In this document: positions 34,201-44,441 of the stretch, in pieces
Position numbering within the stretch: position 1 is the first letter of the stretch
How the letters are laid out: every line of letters begins with the position of its first letter
Assembly: GCA_949152475.1 (NCBI GenBank)
Contig: OX424562.1
Coordinates: 19,282,209 to 19,346,208 of the forward strand
Direction of reading: 5' to 3'
DNA: 64,000 nucleotides
Source of the DNA: Terebella lapidaria
Lineage: Eukaryota; Annelida; Polychaeta; Terebellida; Terebellidae
The notes under the pieces: generated by a model
Told to the model about the DNA's origin: nothing
The model's input: the letters and a program-made list of their open reading frames with translations, nothing else
Databases searched by the model: none
Program-made: the position numbers and the translations under genes

Positions 34201-34684
34201 CTAGTTTGTCTAGTGCCAGGAGGCCGAAATTGAGCTCCGTTTCGCTCTACGACTCACCGTTTCCGAGATATGCAAGAAAGCCTCAAGGATGAATCAGCAA
34301 AAATTCTTCCGAGCTCTAGGTCAAAGGTCGTTCGACGGAGTGATCCCAAAATCAATAGGGTTCTTCCTTGGTGGTATATGAACTCCCATGCAGAGAATAC
34401 TTGCCATTGCATGAATACTTTTTGAGTTATCGATCGGAAACCAAGTCTCAAAATCAACCTTGATTTCATCCTCACGGACCCGGGAGCCGCTTCCAAAACA
34501 ATAGGGGTCTTCCATGTAATATTTCTGACCAGTGGTGTAAATTTGGACAAGATCCGTTCAGGCGTTCCCGAGTTATTGATCGGAAACCAAAACGACGGAA
34601 AGTAAAAAAAAAAAGAAGAAAAAAAAAAAAAACAAAAAAAAAAACAGACAAAACCATAAGGGCATTTCGGGCCGAAATGCCCTA
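31235..34684 (-). mobile_element. Family 2 terminal-hairpin element with 148-bp satellite core
   Basis: On the minus strand it starts with a palindrome (34683-34659; AGGGCATTTCGG and CCGAAATGCCCT arms), then a T-rich tract, a unique region with two related GGTTTCCGATC..ATAACTC blocks, then about 19 tandem units of 148 bp. It ends with a GCCTT/AAGGC hairpin and ...GACGTCTAG at 31235. It is inserted in the 130-bp satellite, whose broken unit can be rejoined across it. There is no enzyme frame. CTAG with an upstream hairpin and T flanks resemble Helitron/Helentron 3' ends; tandem cores recall bivalve pearl elements. Confidence 0.8.
31390..34270. repeat. 148-bp satellite array (type B), about 19 units
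   Basis: The spacing is exactly 148 over long stretches (landmarks at 32377, 32525, 32673, 32821, 32969 and 33117). Each unit has the quasi-palindromes ACTAGAC/GTCTAGT, GGGTCG/CGACCC and GCCGA/TCGGC. A local 14-19-base amplification of TAGACTAGTTTGTC is at 33420-33478, and a shortened unit is near 32310. Confidence 0.95.
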
Positions 34685-35010
34685 ATAATCATACTTGTAT
34701 AGAACTTGATTCACATGAAAAGGACACCAATGTCGTTATTTTGATGAAGAAAGCATACACTAACTAATTTTCCCCGTTTCAGTAATAAAGTAAACCAGTT
34801 AACCGTGTCAATAATAATCATACTTGTATAAAACTCAAATCACATGAGGACACCAATGTGGTTATTTTGATGGAGAAAGCATAGATCTATGCTAACTAAT
34901 TTTTCCCTCTTCAATAATAAAGTTGACCAGTTAACCATATAGTCAAAATGGTCTTGATCCTAAACTGACTATTTTTCCCTCTTTAGTAATAACATTAATC
35001 AGCTAACCAT
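34685..35010. repeat. 130-bp satellite, right segment
   Basis: Continues the array of 30530-31234 with the same landmarks (ATCATACTTGTATAGAAC, CAGTAATAAAGT), decaying after about 34950. Confidence 0.85.
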
Positions 35011-37408
35011 ATCAATAATACTCAAATTAACTGGTCTGGAACTACTGTAGATGCACAGAATTTATTCTATGAAGGAGTAGATATAAAGCAATTAACTTCT
35101 TCTTCTTCATTAAGTTCATCTCCTGCAGTGATCATCAACAGATTAACTTATTAAACAATAGGGGCTAAGCTGCTGAGGGTGTGGGGGGAGTGGTTGAGTA
35201 GCTATTTATAGAAGAAAATTAAATAATTAAATCATCGCATTATTTAGAATTAGATCCATAGATCTATATTTTTTTAACTTTACTGCCATACAATAGAAGT
35301 CACATCGTGGGAAATTCAGACATACACGGCTGTCCACTTTGGCTCAAGAAGGCTTACACAATATGTGTTGTTTTATCGGATTGTATCATTCCAACTTGGG
35401 GAACCCTCATCGATCATCTTACATCAATGAGACAATGAAATATATTTATGTCTATGGATTCTCTGACATCCATTCTTCGTATTGCTTTCCTGAACAATCA
35501 CAGTACAATATATATACAACAGATTAAACACGATGTCACCAAACTTACAGTGTCTTGTCCACTTGCGAGTAACGCGCCCCGTGCGGAAGCCCCATGTCGA
35601 GTCAAAGTTGCACTCAACCGCCGGGCGCCGGTGACAGATCCAGGCACGTGTGTGACCTCATTCAACTCTCGTGCGCTGACTGGGTTTTGTATGAATAGTT
35701 TCGATTTTTTTTGCATGTAATTAAAAAGTAATCAATTCTTTCAAAACTGCTTGAGTTTAATGTTTCGTAAAACTCCTAATAATATTTATTTCACAACGAA
35801 GATTACAAATTGTAATAAAATAACTTTCCCTTGTCACAAAATCCTAAACTCAACCATTTTTCGAAACTACGGGAAATTTCCTTTCCCTTTGTTTACTTTT
35901 TGTAGCTCTGCATTAAGAACCCACTTAGCGCAAAGGCGATAAAAAACACATGTGCCGCGGACCATTTGTCAACGAAGCGAAAATTCCTGACCTCCCGCAG
36001 CGATGTTCAACGCATCGTTACTCTGTCAATTGCTGGTCGATTTTCTTCATTCAAAAACCATTTTATTCATATTCATCCTCTCTTCAGTGAGCTAAAATAT
36101 TTAAGGAAAAATCGTACAAGTTCCCACACAGCGAAGTTTTTAAATCACATGTTCGCCCTGTGCGGAGGTCTGACGCGCTCCCTACTCGTAGGCTACAGGT
36201 CGGCGACCTATTACCGCCGATTTTTCTCATGTTTCAATAAATAGAACAAATTGTTCTATGAAAAACTCGGTTTAAACTGCGCAGTATTCACGAATAAGTA
36301 AAAAGCAGTATTTTTGGTTACTTTAGTGATCAATAGAAAACATTTTTTTGTACATGATATCGATTGCAGCACATCATGTTCTGAGCGTGAAAAACGAACA
36401 ATACAGTACAAATGCCGCCGATAGCAACAAGACGATAGGTCATTGGTAAAACGCGGACTGCGATTTTTGTAAACTTGGCAGGATATATACCAAACGATAA
36501 TGAACAGTCTTGAATGATATAATTGAATAACAATATCATCTCGTGGTGCCTATCTACGCCACATGAGGGAATTCCAATATTCAACGATTTTTTGTGATAA
36601 AGGTCTATGATATAGGCCTAACAAAGTTAGGCTTTACGAGTATACTACGACGTCATAATAATTATATACATGCCTATTATCGGTCCTATCGATATGCATA
36701 CATATTTTGGACCTGCATGCGGCATCCACTGATGTGATATGTAGGGCAGTACCGCTGACCCCTGTGACAGACGCTGGCGGTTCATCATTCATCATGATGT
36801 AGGCCTACTGGGGCCGCTAACTGGTTTAACCACGACTATCTGTATCTCGTATGTCATAGTGAATGTACTGAACTGACCAGTGAATATCCCACAATCCAAT
36901 GATATTTTTTTGCTGATTAATATATTCACGGAAACACAAGAATACCTAATCATAACAATTAATCAGTTATTATTAGCATCATTAATCATGCATGTGCACA
37001 TTGTTCATGTAAACTGGGAATGGTTGAAGAATAAAATATTTATTCAACACAAATCGCTCTTCACTGTATATATTTCACTGAATAATATGTATTGATAAAA
37101 TTTTCGATTGAATAGTATTACCCGTAAATATGCCTACAAAGTGGCTTTGACATGTTTCCCAATAGGTATAATATGTATGTGTAAGTTGAGAAATTTCAAA
37201 ACAGTGAAAACTCATCCCATTGAGACGATGTAAAGACATCCCGTTTGGATGTGCAACAACAGATGCTGATTGATATTTCCATCTGATCCAAGTGTATATA
37301 TATTGCCAATACTAATCTATGAACAAATCTAGAAAAATAAAATATCGATCAGGATCTCTTCATGAACATACAGACAAGACAAATGGAGCCAATTCTGGCA
37401 TCCGTCAC
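35011..37408. other. Unassigned sequence between satellites
   Basis: No recognised gene. A GC-richer stretch at about 35560-35680 contains a minus-strand open frame followed by a good splice-donor-like sequence (GTAAGTTTGG on the minus strand, about 35547). It could be a non-coding first exon, but nothing identifies it. The rest is AT-rich. Confidence 0.35.
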
Positions 37409-37996
37409 GTAGGGTCAGCACAAGTACAGATTTCATAACTCGAGTACTCGGGTGTTGTGACTCGACTCGTAACCGAGTACTCGTAAAAAATTACCAAATG
37501 TAGATTGCCTAGTCAAATTTTCAAATAGATCGTCAATTCACCATGTAATGCACTGGGACTGCCAGTACTGCTGAATTAATGAGTGGGGCATTCAGATTAA
37601 GGTAAAATTGTACGTTGCCAAGCAGTTTAGAATCAAATATTGGGAAATATATTCATTAAATTACTGAACAGCTAAGTTGTAATCCTTCTCGGATGGACGC
37701 AGACATCTTGTTTGCATCACGTGACTTAGTTCACAGTGCACTCGCTAGAGCCCAGAGGCAGCACAGGTGATTCGCCAGGTGGCGCAGCTAGTTCTTGATC
37801 GAAACAATGTCAACAAGAACTCAAATTTCGATCTTTTTTCAACATTTTGTCATGGTTTTGAGCGCTCATTTCATGATATTTACTGGAAAAAAAGTCTTAG
37901 TTTCGTTCAACGAGTACTCGGTTATCAATTTAAAACTCGGTTCTTGCTGTGACTCGACTCGTTGACGAGTACTCGAGTACTTGTGCTGTCCCTACC
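37409..37996. mobile_element. Inverted-repeat element rich in GAGTACTCG
   Basis: Left arm 37409-37494 and right arm 37908-37996 are imperfect inverted copies beginning TAGGG.CAGCACAAGTAC. Both arms contain several GAGTACTCG palindromes and GACTCGACTCGT. The interior shows no coding content. Confidence 0.65.
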
Positions 37997-39045
37997 GTCA
38001 CGCTTCACACAGTTGACCGTGTCTGATGGACGTTGGGTTTTAGAGTTGTCACCGCACATGCTACATTGCTTGATACTGCTTCATCGTCACGAAACCGGTC
38101 TATCTGGCAAATCGTCATGCTTCAACACTCATTTTGCGGTCACTTTCATTCATGACATCATGATGTTATTTTACGTAATTGCGGTTTTTGTTGAAATCGG
38201 CGGCATTTGACCTCGGCGGTAATGTCTCCAACCCGTAGCAATAGCAGTAGATCTAGATCCAATGTACAATTTGCCAGCAATATGTATATTGCTCATACCT
38301 TGGTCTAGGAGGGAAGTTGTCCCTTCTAGGAAAACCGATCACAGATCGAAATATCTCCCCGAAATTCATGCTGTCATCTGACAAGTTCTACGACCAATTT
38401 CGTCATGAAAACATTGTCGTGAAACTGCACGACCTTGACCTTCGAGCAATTTCGTAATTTGTTTACGTTAGTTTCGATCAAATGCTCAGATGTCTCGTTT
38501 AACGAAACAAAGACTCTATTACTGGCAAACAATATAAACTATTTCACACATACGAATAGCACCAGTTTCTCGAAAGAATGATGGGGAAACAAGTGAGCAA
38601 AACTAAAGAGGGCATCCCCGAGCTATAAATAGATGTGGGCTACCTAAAATCTAGTATACATGCAAACTCGGAGTGTTCTGCGTTGCATCCATGAGTGAAC
38701 TTGTATAAAAAAGTCGAATAAAATGTTATCGAATAAAATGCACCCCCCCCCCCGCGTTTTAGGAATATACACCCTCTTAAATTTTTAACGACGCAAATGC
38801 GTTCGAACTTCAAACTATGCATGAATTCAAAGTAATAGTAAAGTGAAAATATGATGTAGCCGTGTGGTGAAATGAAGACGACGCCAAACACACGCATGTA
38901 AAATCAGTGTGGTTTAATGCTGTGCAATATGTACAAATATGACGAACACACATCCATGACGTGAACTGACGAGTGGCAATTAGTCCTAAATCACAGCCAA
39001 ATTTATGAGGAAATATGTTTGCGTTAATATGACGTCAGAAGAAAT
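37997..39045. other. Unassigned sequence
   Basis: No recognised gene or mobile element; one C run at about 38741-38752. Confidence 0.4.
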
Positions 39046-39335
39046 ACAGCAACAGATTACCATTCACAATGTGGGTATTAATAATACAAAAGTATAACTC
39101 AAAGACATGAAATTTGAGACAAACAAGGGCTTAATGCCTTAATCCATTGAGAAACAGGCGGAGAAATACTAGAATTCACTGAAACGTAATACAGCAACAG
39201 ATTACCATTCACAATGTGGGTATCAATAATACAAGAGTATAACTCAAAGACATGAAATTTGAGACAAACAAGGGCTTAATGCCTTAATCCATTGAGAAAC
39301 AGGCGGAGAAATACTAGAATTCACTGAAACGTAAT
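39046..39335. repeat. 145-bp tandem duplication
   Basis: ACAGCAACAGATTACCATTC occurs at 39046 and 39191, and the two 145-base copies are nearly identical. This is a recent local duplication. Confidence 0.93.
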
Positions 39336-40539
39336 CCCAGGTCATAAACACCCTGCTACAATGATGATGTCATTAAATATTGAATTCACCACTCTTTAGT
39401 TTTCGCCCACTTCGGTGGATTGTGGGTTCGCAAGGTGCGATCACTGTTGACACAGCTCTATGAAATGGCAGAAGTGGAAGGCTGTATGGCTACTTTCGAT
39501 GCTAGATGTGATGGTGTGTCACAGGTGTTTGTGAAAGCTCGATCTCTTTCTGTCAACACGCGATCACCTTAAGACAGGTTTGGTGTGGAAGTATCAGGTT
39601 TCAAGTGCACCCAATTCCTTGCTGGTCAAAGTACAATACTGGTGATGTGCATTTCTCAACCACAGTTGCTGGTTCATTCCAGTTTCGTTCTTGTGATCTC
39701 ATCTCGAAAGTATCACCTGGCGACTGTAGAGAAAATAGTTTTATACCTCTGTTATAGCATTTCACTTTTTTGTCTTTGGTTTTCTTATCTACATTTCGTT
39801 TGGAGTTGCGATGGAATATATACCAGATGTACGATAGGCATAATTGCACAATATGTGTAAAGTTATTGACTATCGTCCGCTCTTCGGGATCCTCGAGGAT
39901 AGTCCTCTCACCGCGAGTCCTTGCGGACGCGCATCCGCTATTCCGGATCCTTGTGGCGGCGCCGCTCACCGGAGGTCACTGCGGACACGGTAACCACTCT
40001 AGCATTAACGGTAACCAGGTAACAGCCCCATCCGACACTCCCAGGCCTACGGACACCGTTCAGAAACTGGTTCATCACCACGGTGTTAGCTGGAGGGGCC
40101 TGGCGAGCCGCGGTCTGCCTCGGGGACGGAACCCCGTACAGTCCGACATGCTGGCCAGAGCCTATGTCACACCGTCCCGGGAAGGGAGAGAACTGGCGAT
40201 CCACAGGGCTTGCGCCCCCGAGTCAGCAACTTGTCTCTCCCAGCCCGGGCCTCCCCATGGAAATCGTCCCCAGGGCTCTAGGAGCCCACTACTCCCGAAC
40301 AGGGAACTCAAAGCTCATGGCGAGCTCCGAGTGCATCCTGTCACTTGATCTTGGACAATCTCCTCGACCGAGCAGCCTCCGATGTATATATAATACACCA
40401 GAAACTAAAGGCTGCACGCGAAGTATAATCAAGCCATTGTTATAGTTTACTGGAGCGTAAATTACAATGCGTTGCCGTGGCAACGCCCGCTCGAACGGAG
40501 CGTGTCAAAACAAGGCCAAGAACGAAAAGGCCACATAAA

Positions 40540-41150
40540 TGGCATGTATGTTTACAATCACCTGCCGCGTGCTTAGGGCAAAATCGCCACATATGTCATT
40601 AGGGCAAGCCATGGTTCTGGTTTGTCAAGGATTTTCTTTGAGGTCTGTACACCACGCTCGGCTTCTCTATTTGAACGAGGGTAATGTGGACTGCTGGCAT
40701 AAGTCTTGGCAAAGTCCTGTAACTCAGCTGACGTGAACTGGGTTCTGTTACCAAATATCACCTCACTTGAGTAATCCTAATCTGCAGACAGTGTTTAAAC
40801 TTGGCTATGATTGTCACGAATATGATATTAGGTGCATAGACAACTTCAAGGTATCGACAATAGTATTCAAATGCAAATGGGTAGAACTTCTTTTCATCCT
40901 CACATAGATCCATTCAGATCTTCTCCGATGGGTGATCTGGAAGAACTGAGCGTATCAATGATTCGACGCTAGAGAATTTTTACAGGGTGAGCATTTGCTT
41001 ACGATATCTTTTATCCTATTAACCCTGGGCCACCACACTGATAGAACTACCCTAGCTCGGAACTTCACGATGCCCCAATGGCCATGATGGATCTTCTCAA
41101 GTATATCTTTCTGTAGAATTTCAGGTTTAACTTTGCTCAATATAAAAAAA
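40540..41150 (-). pseudogene. Ty3/gypsy integrase fragments
   Basis: The frame 41140-40955 has the HHCC zinc-binding module (HHGHWGIVKFRARV..., WWPRV, CSPCKN). The frame 40761-40573 has the core-domain end (FGNRTQFTSAELQDFAK, SSPHYPRSNREAERGVQ, PWLALMTY), including the SNxxxER segment that holds the last catalytic Glu. The first catalytic Asp region between them is degraded by stops. Confidence 0.85.
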
Positions 41151-41759
41151 ACTCATGAATGCTTGGTTCCACGTGTCGAGGCCATCTAACTTTTCATATA
41201 AGACTGGGTTGTACTGGATTACTCCCATATAAATTGTTACCTCCATATCCACATGCTGTTAATTGACTGGTGTTCTGGCTAACGTGTCAGAGATGATTTT
41301 CCCAGAACAAACCCTGCGATGACGTCTCATCAGAAGTCTTTGACCTCGTAGTGGAGTACTGATGATGTCAGCAGATTTGATTAGTTGCACTATCGGCTTG
41401 TGGTCTGTTTGGGGAGTGAACCCCCGAAAGGTCTAATAGGTACATTGAAACTTATCACAGGCTCATGTTCCTGCCAACAGCTCCTTTTCTATTTTTCTTT
41501 TTCTCCTAATTCATGCTTAGCATACGTGAGCAGAAAGCCACAGGATGCCACTGCCCTAGGTATTGCTGGAGTAATATATCTCCAAGACCATAGCTTGGTG
41601 TATCATTGTTGATAATTGTTAGTTGTTAGGGTCGTAATGGGCTAAAGATGGAGCATTAGCAACTTACATGTTCATGTCAATACATGTTTTCTCTTGCTGT
41701 GCTTCCCAACTCCACACATTGTCATTTTTCAACAGCATGTTAGGTAGATGCGATGCTTC

Positions 41760-42090
41760 TGAGCGTTTCTCCTAGTATCTGTATAAGTAGTTGACCCTGC
41801 CCAGAAATCTGCGGAGTTTTGTGACATAGCATGGTGGACCCATCTCTTGTATGGCTTCCATATTCTCCACGTCTGGTAAAATTTCATCCTGGGATGTCTC
41901 ATTCCCGAAGATACCCACTACTGCGTAGCGACCTTTCAAGTGGCATTTCATTGCATCTTGCAGACTTCGCAGTACATTTACTGCATTTATGGATGGAATA
42001 GTTGAATCTGCCACAATGTTCCTTGAGCTTTCTATCTGGTTTCTGATTTCTCTGCTTAGTAATGTCACTTGTGTACATGTACTTGGCAAC
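41760..42090 (-). pseudogene. Ty3/gypsy reverse transcriptase C-terminal fragment
   Basis: LPDVENMEAIQEMGPP..VTKLRRFLGRVNYL matches the conserved block that links RT palm and thumb to RNase H in gypsy elements. The catalytic YxDD part is missing. Confidence 0.8.
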
Positions 42091-42119
42091 TACATCAACT
42101 CAACCCTGTGATGCAGAGC

Positions 42120-42345
42120 CGTTCTGGTGTTGGTGCTCTGACAGTCTTGACAACATTGGTGAGAGTGAGATCTTTCTTTAGTTATTAATCCTGAGAGACA
42201 TTCTTGTCTCGGATGCTGACCACCAGCCTGTCTCGCACCAATTCATCATGATGGTTGCGGAAATGACACTTGTTACCAGATCATACAGCACACAAATGTA
42301 TTCTTCAGCCTTTTCTGTTGCCAGCTGGTTGTGTTTGTGAAAATT
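42120..42345 (-). pseudogene. Ty3/gypsy gag fragment
   Basis: Across two frames the minus strand reads KAEEYICVLYDL and MMNWCETGWWSASETRMSLRI. This resembles the end of a gypsy capsid (EYxxxLxxLAxxC...RDRxVxGIRDxxLxxRL). It directly adjoins the RT fragment, so protease and most of RT were deleted. Confidence 0.55.
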
Positions 42346-44190
42346 TTAATTAATTAATTTTTTTTTTATATATAATCTTTATTCAAGTTTCGTGCTTACG
42401 TACAACGATCACTGGGTTACATAAATAAAGTAGAACTGAAAAGTCAATGTCACCTACAACACTACTGAGTCGATCTCAAAATATATTTTTCCTCATATTT
42501 CCATGAAGTGTACTTTCTATGTTCTGCTGGAAGCATTGACATAGTTATTATTCTAAATTCAGTAGCTTCTCAGTGCGCGTTTGAGTGTGACAAGCAAGGT
42601 CCTGTTGTTTTAATAGGATTTCAGTGTACATGATACTTCACGAATAAGAGAATATAATTGAAGGTTGAGGTGCTGGCGTTGCTATCATCTGGTAGGCCAA
42701 AAAATACAACTGTTTGGTTAGTATGAAGGTGGTTGAGTGTATAGAATTGAACCAATTGAACTAAAAATCTTAGAAATTGGTTCAATTGGTTTGTGGAAAG
42801 TTGCCCTCTCATATATTGTGCTCTTGTTCATGTCAAAGTAGTAAATATTTATTCGTTCAATATCGTCGGCATAGGTCTAAGTGAGGATCTAGGCAGTACT
42901 CTCAGATCTAGCACACAGTGTGTAGATAAGGACATTAACTAATATGCACCTCATCTTGCCCAGGTGGTCTTTAAGGTGAAAGGCGCTCTGACGTAAAGAA
43001 CAAAACAGTTCTCATCTTGCTAATGAGAAAATTACATCGAGTTATAACAGTGCTGATGTGGAGGTATCCACCAGATCATATCTCTATCTTTAGTCTCCAC
43101 TGCAAAAGAACAAATTCATCCTGAATAGAAGGTGAGTGGGCCTCGACCATGACATGCCGAACACAAATGAGGACAGATTCCATCAGCCCCCCCCCCCCTC
43201 CAGTTTGTGTTCACCAAGAAAGATGTCGCCAACCAATATCAGCGCTTGCAGTTACAGAAACTACTGCAAATTCCCTTGACAGTCGATCCCAGCTATAGCC
43301 AGCTGCTCTAGACATCATGAAATACTACAACGTGGTTGACCACAGCATGCTGGCTCATACGGTGTATGTCACCGATCCCGCATTGTGGATGGTAGCACAG
43401 ACCACAACAAAAGTCAGACCACAACCAAAGTCAGGCTCCAAGGGAATTTTGGAGAACCATATACAGTTGGGCAGGACCTTGGACAAGGCAGGTTAACCTC
43501 AAACCCATAACTACTACTTCTAGTAAGGCTGTCCAACTCAGATCAAGGATCCCTCATCGGCCCCCACTATCTCCATCGCCTGACGTGCAAATGGTGTGAT
43601 CCTAGCAGCCAAGGACCCAATCTAACCCCAGACATGATGGCAGACCATCATCTCGGATCACAAACTCGAATCCTGATGGATGAAAAAACATGACCAAATC
43701 CTCGAGTATGCCCAGATTCTCATGATTCCGTTTTTGGGCTGAAATTTAACATTGGGGGTAGTTTGCAAACTGCTTTGATTCTTGCGATAGAAGTTCGAAA
43801 TTCGTTAGAAAATTGCCGTTTGAATCCCAGGTGAAGTATGCCAAGTTTTAATAGGATACCATTTAGCATGACAAAAATATCAGCAAAAAACAAAACAAAA
43901 ACAGTGTAACGAGTCAGAAAATTCAGAGTATAAAATCCTCCTAGACTGTAGACTCACACCAATACTCATCCATGACTTGCGACCATGCTTATTTGGAGGA
44001 AGCCTTCCCGGGGAAGCCTCTCCCAATATAGCCTTCACTGCTAGAGGATTCGGATAGTTGCGCCTCCTGAACAAACAGGAGGGAGGACTCAAACAACAAC
44101 AGTGATTATAATATGCTATACTCGCCAATAAAATCAGATGCAGGGTTGTTCCACGGGTATATATTTCACTGATAACTTTCGCATCCACCT
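42346..44190. other. Unassigned sequence upstream of the RING gene
   Basis: AT-rich, with a T run at 42358-42367 and a C run at about 43187-43198. No conserved coding frame is recognised. Confidence 0.4.
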
Positions 44191-44191
44191 T

Positions 44192-44239
44192 GCGAAATAA
44201 TGTTCCCCTGAACACTTTTAAGGGGAAACGTTATTTCGC
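44192..44239. repeat. Hairpin-forming inverted repeat near the RING gene start
   Basis: GCGAAATAATGTTCCCCT (44192-44209) and AGGGGAAACGTTATTTCGC (44221-44239) form a nearly perfect stem with an 11-base loop, about 200 bases before the start codon. It may be a small mobile-element end or a promoter-proximal structure. Confidence 0.7.
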
Positions 44240-44441
44240 GCTACAGCGGCGATTGCGCAATTGACCGAGTTGCAATTTCGACTATATTTTATATCTTGCA
44301 ATGACGTCCGATGGGGAAATCTCTTGTCATCGTTCAGAAAAGAAATGACACACGCACTTTTCTCTTTGATGTTTTGTCAAATTTACGCGGGATTAATCAG
44401 TTAGATCCAACTGGAGTTAGATCTGTCAGCACGTTATAAAC

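Larger units (their letters stand above)
39880..42345 (-). mobile_element. Decayed Ty3/gypsy retrotransposon
   Basis: Fragments of gag, RT and integrase occur in the expected sense order on the minus strand, with many stops and a large internal deletion. The GC-rich part at 39880-40440 lies downstream of integrase and may be the pol tail plus part of a terminal repeat, but no LTR pair is visible. Confidence 0.7.

Noticed and set aside
31235-34684. CRISPR-like regular repeats
   Set aside because: Repeats are contiguous 148-bp units without unique spacers, in eukaryotic DNA with intron-containing genes nearby. This is a satellite core of a mobile element.
35498-36244. GC-richer open frames (35498-35716 minus, 35966-36244 plus) as a possible HAX1 exon 1 or another gene
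   Set aside because: Neither contains the expected HAX1 N-terminal motif or any recognised domain. A donor-like site alone is not enough.
42361-43200. tRNA or other structural RNA genes
   Set aside because: Scanning by eye for A/B-box and TpsiC-loop patterns here and elsewhere in the window found no convincing cloverleaf. A tRNAscan run would settle this.
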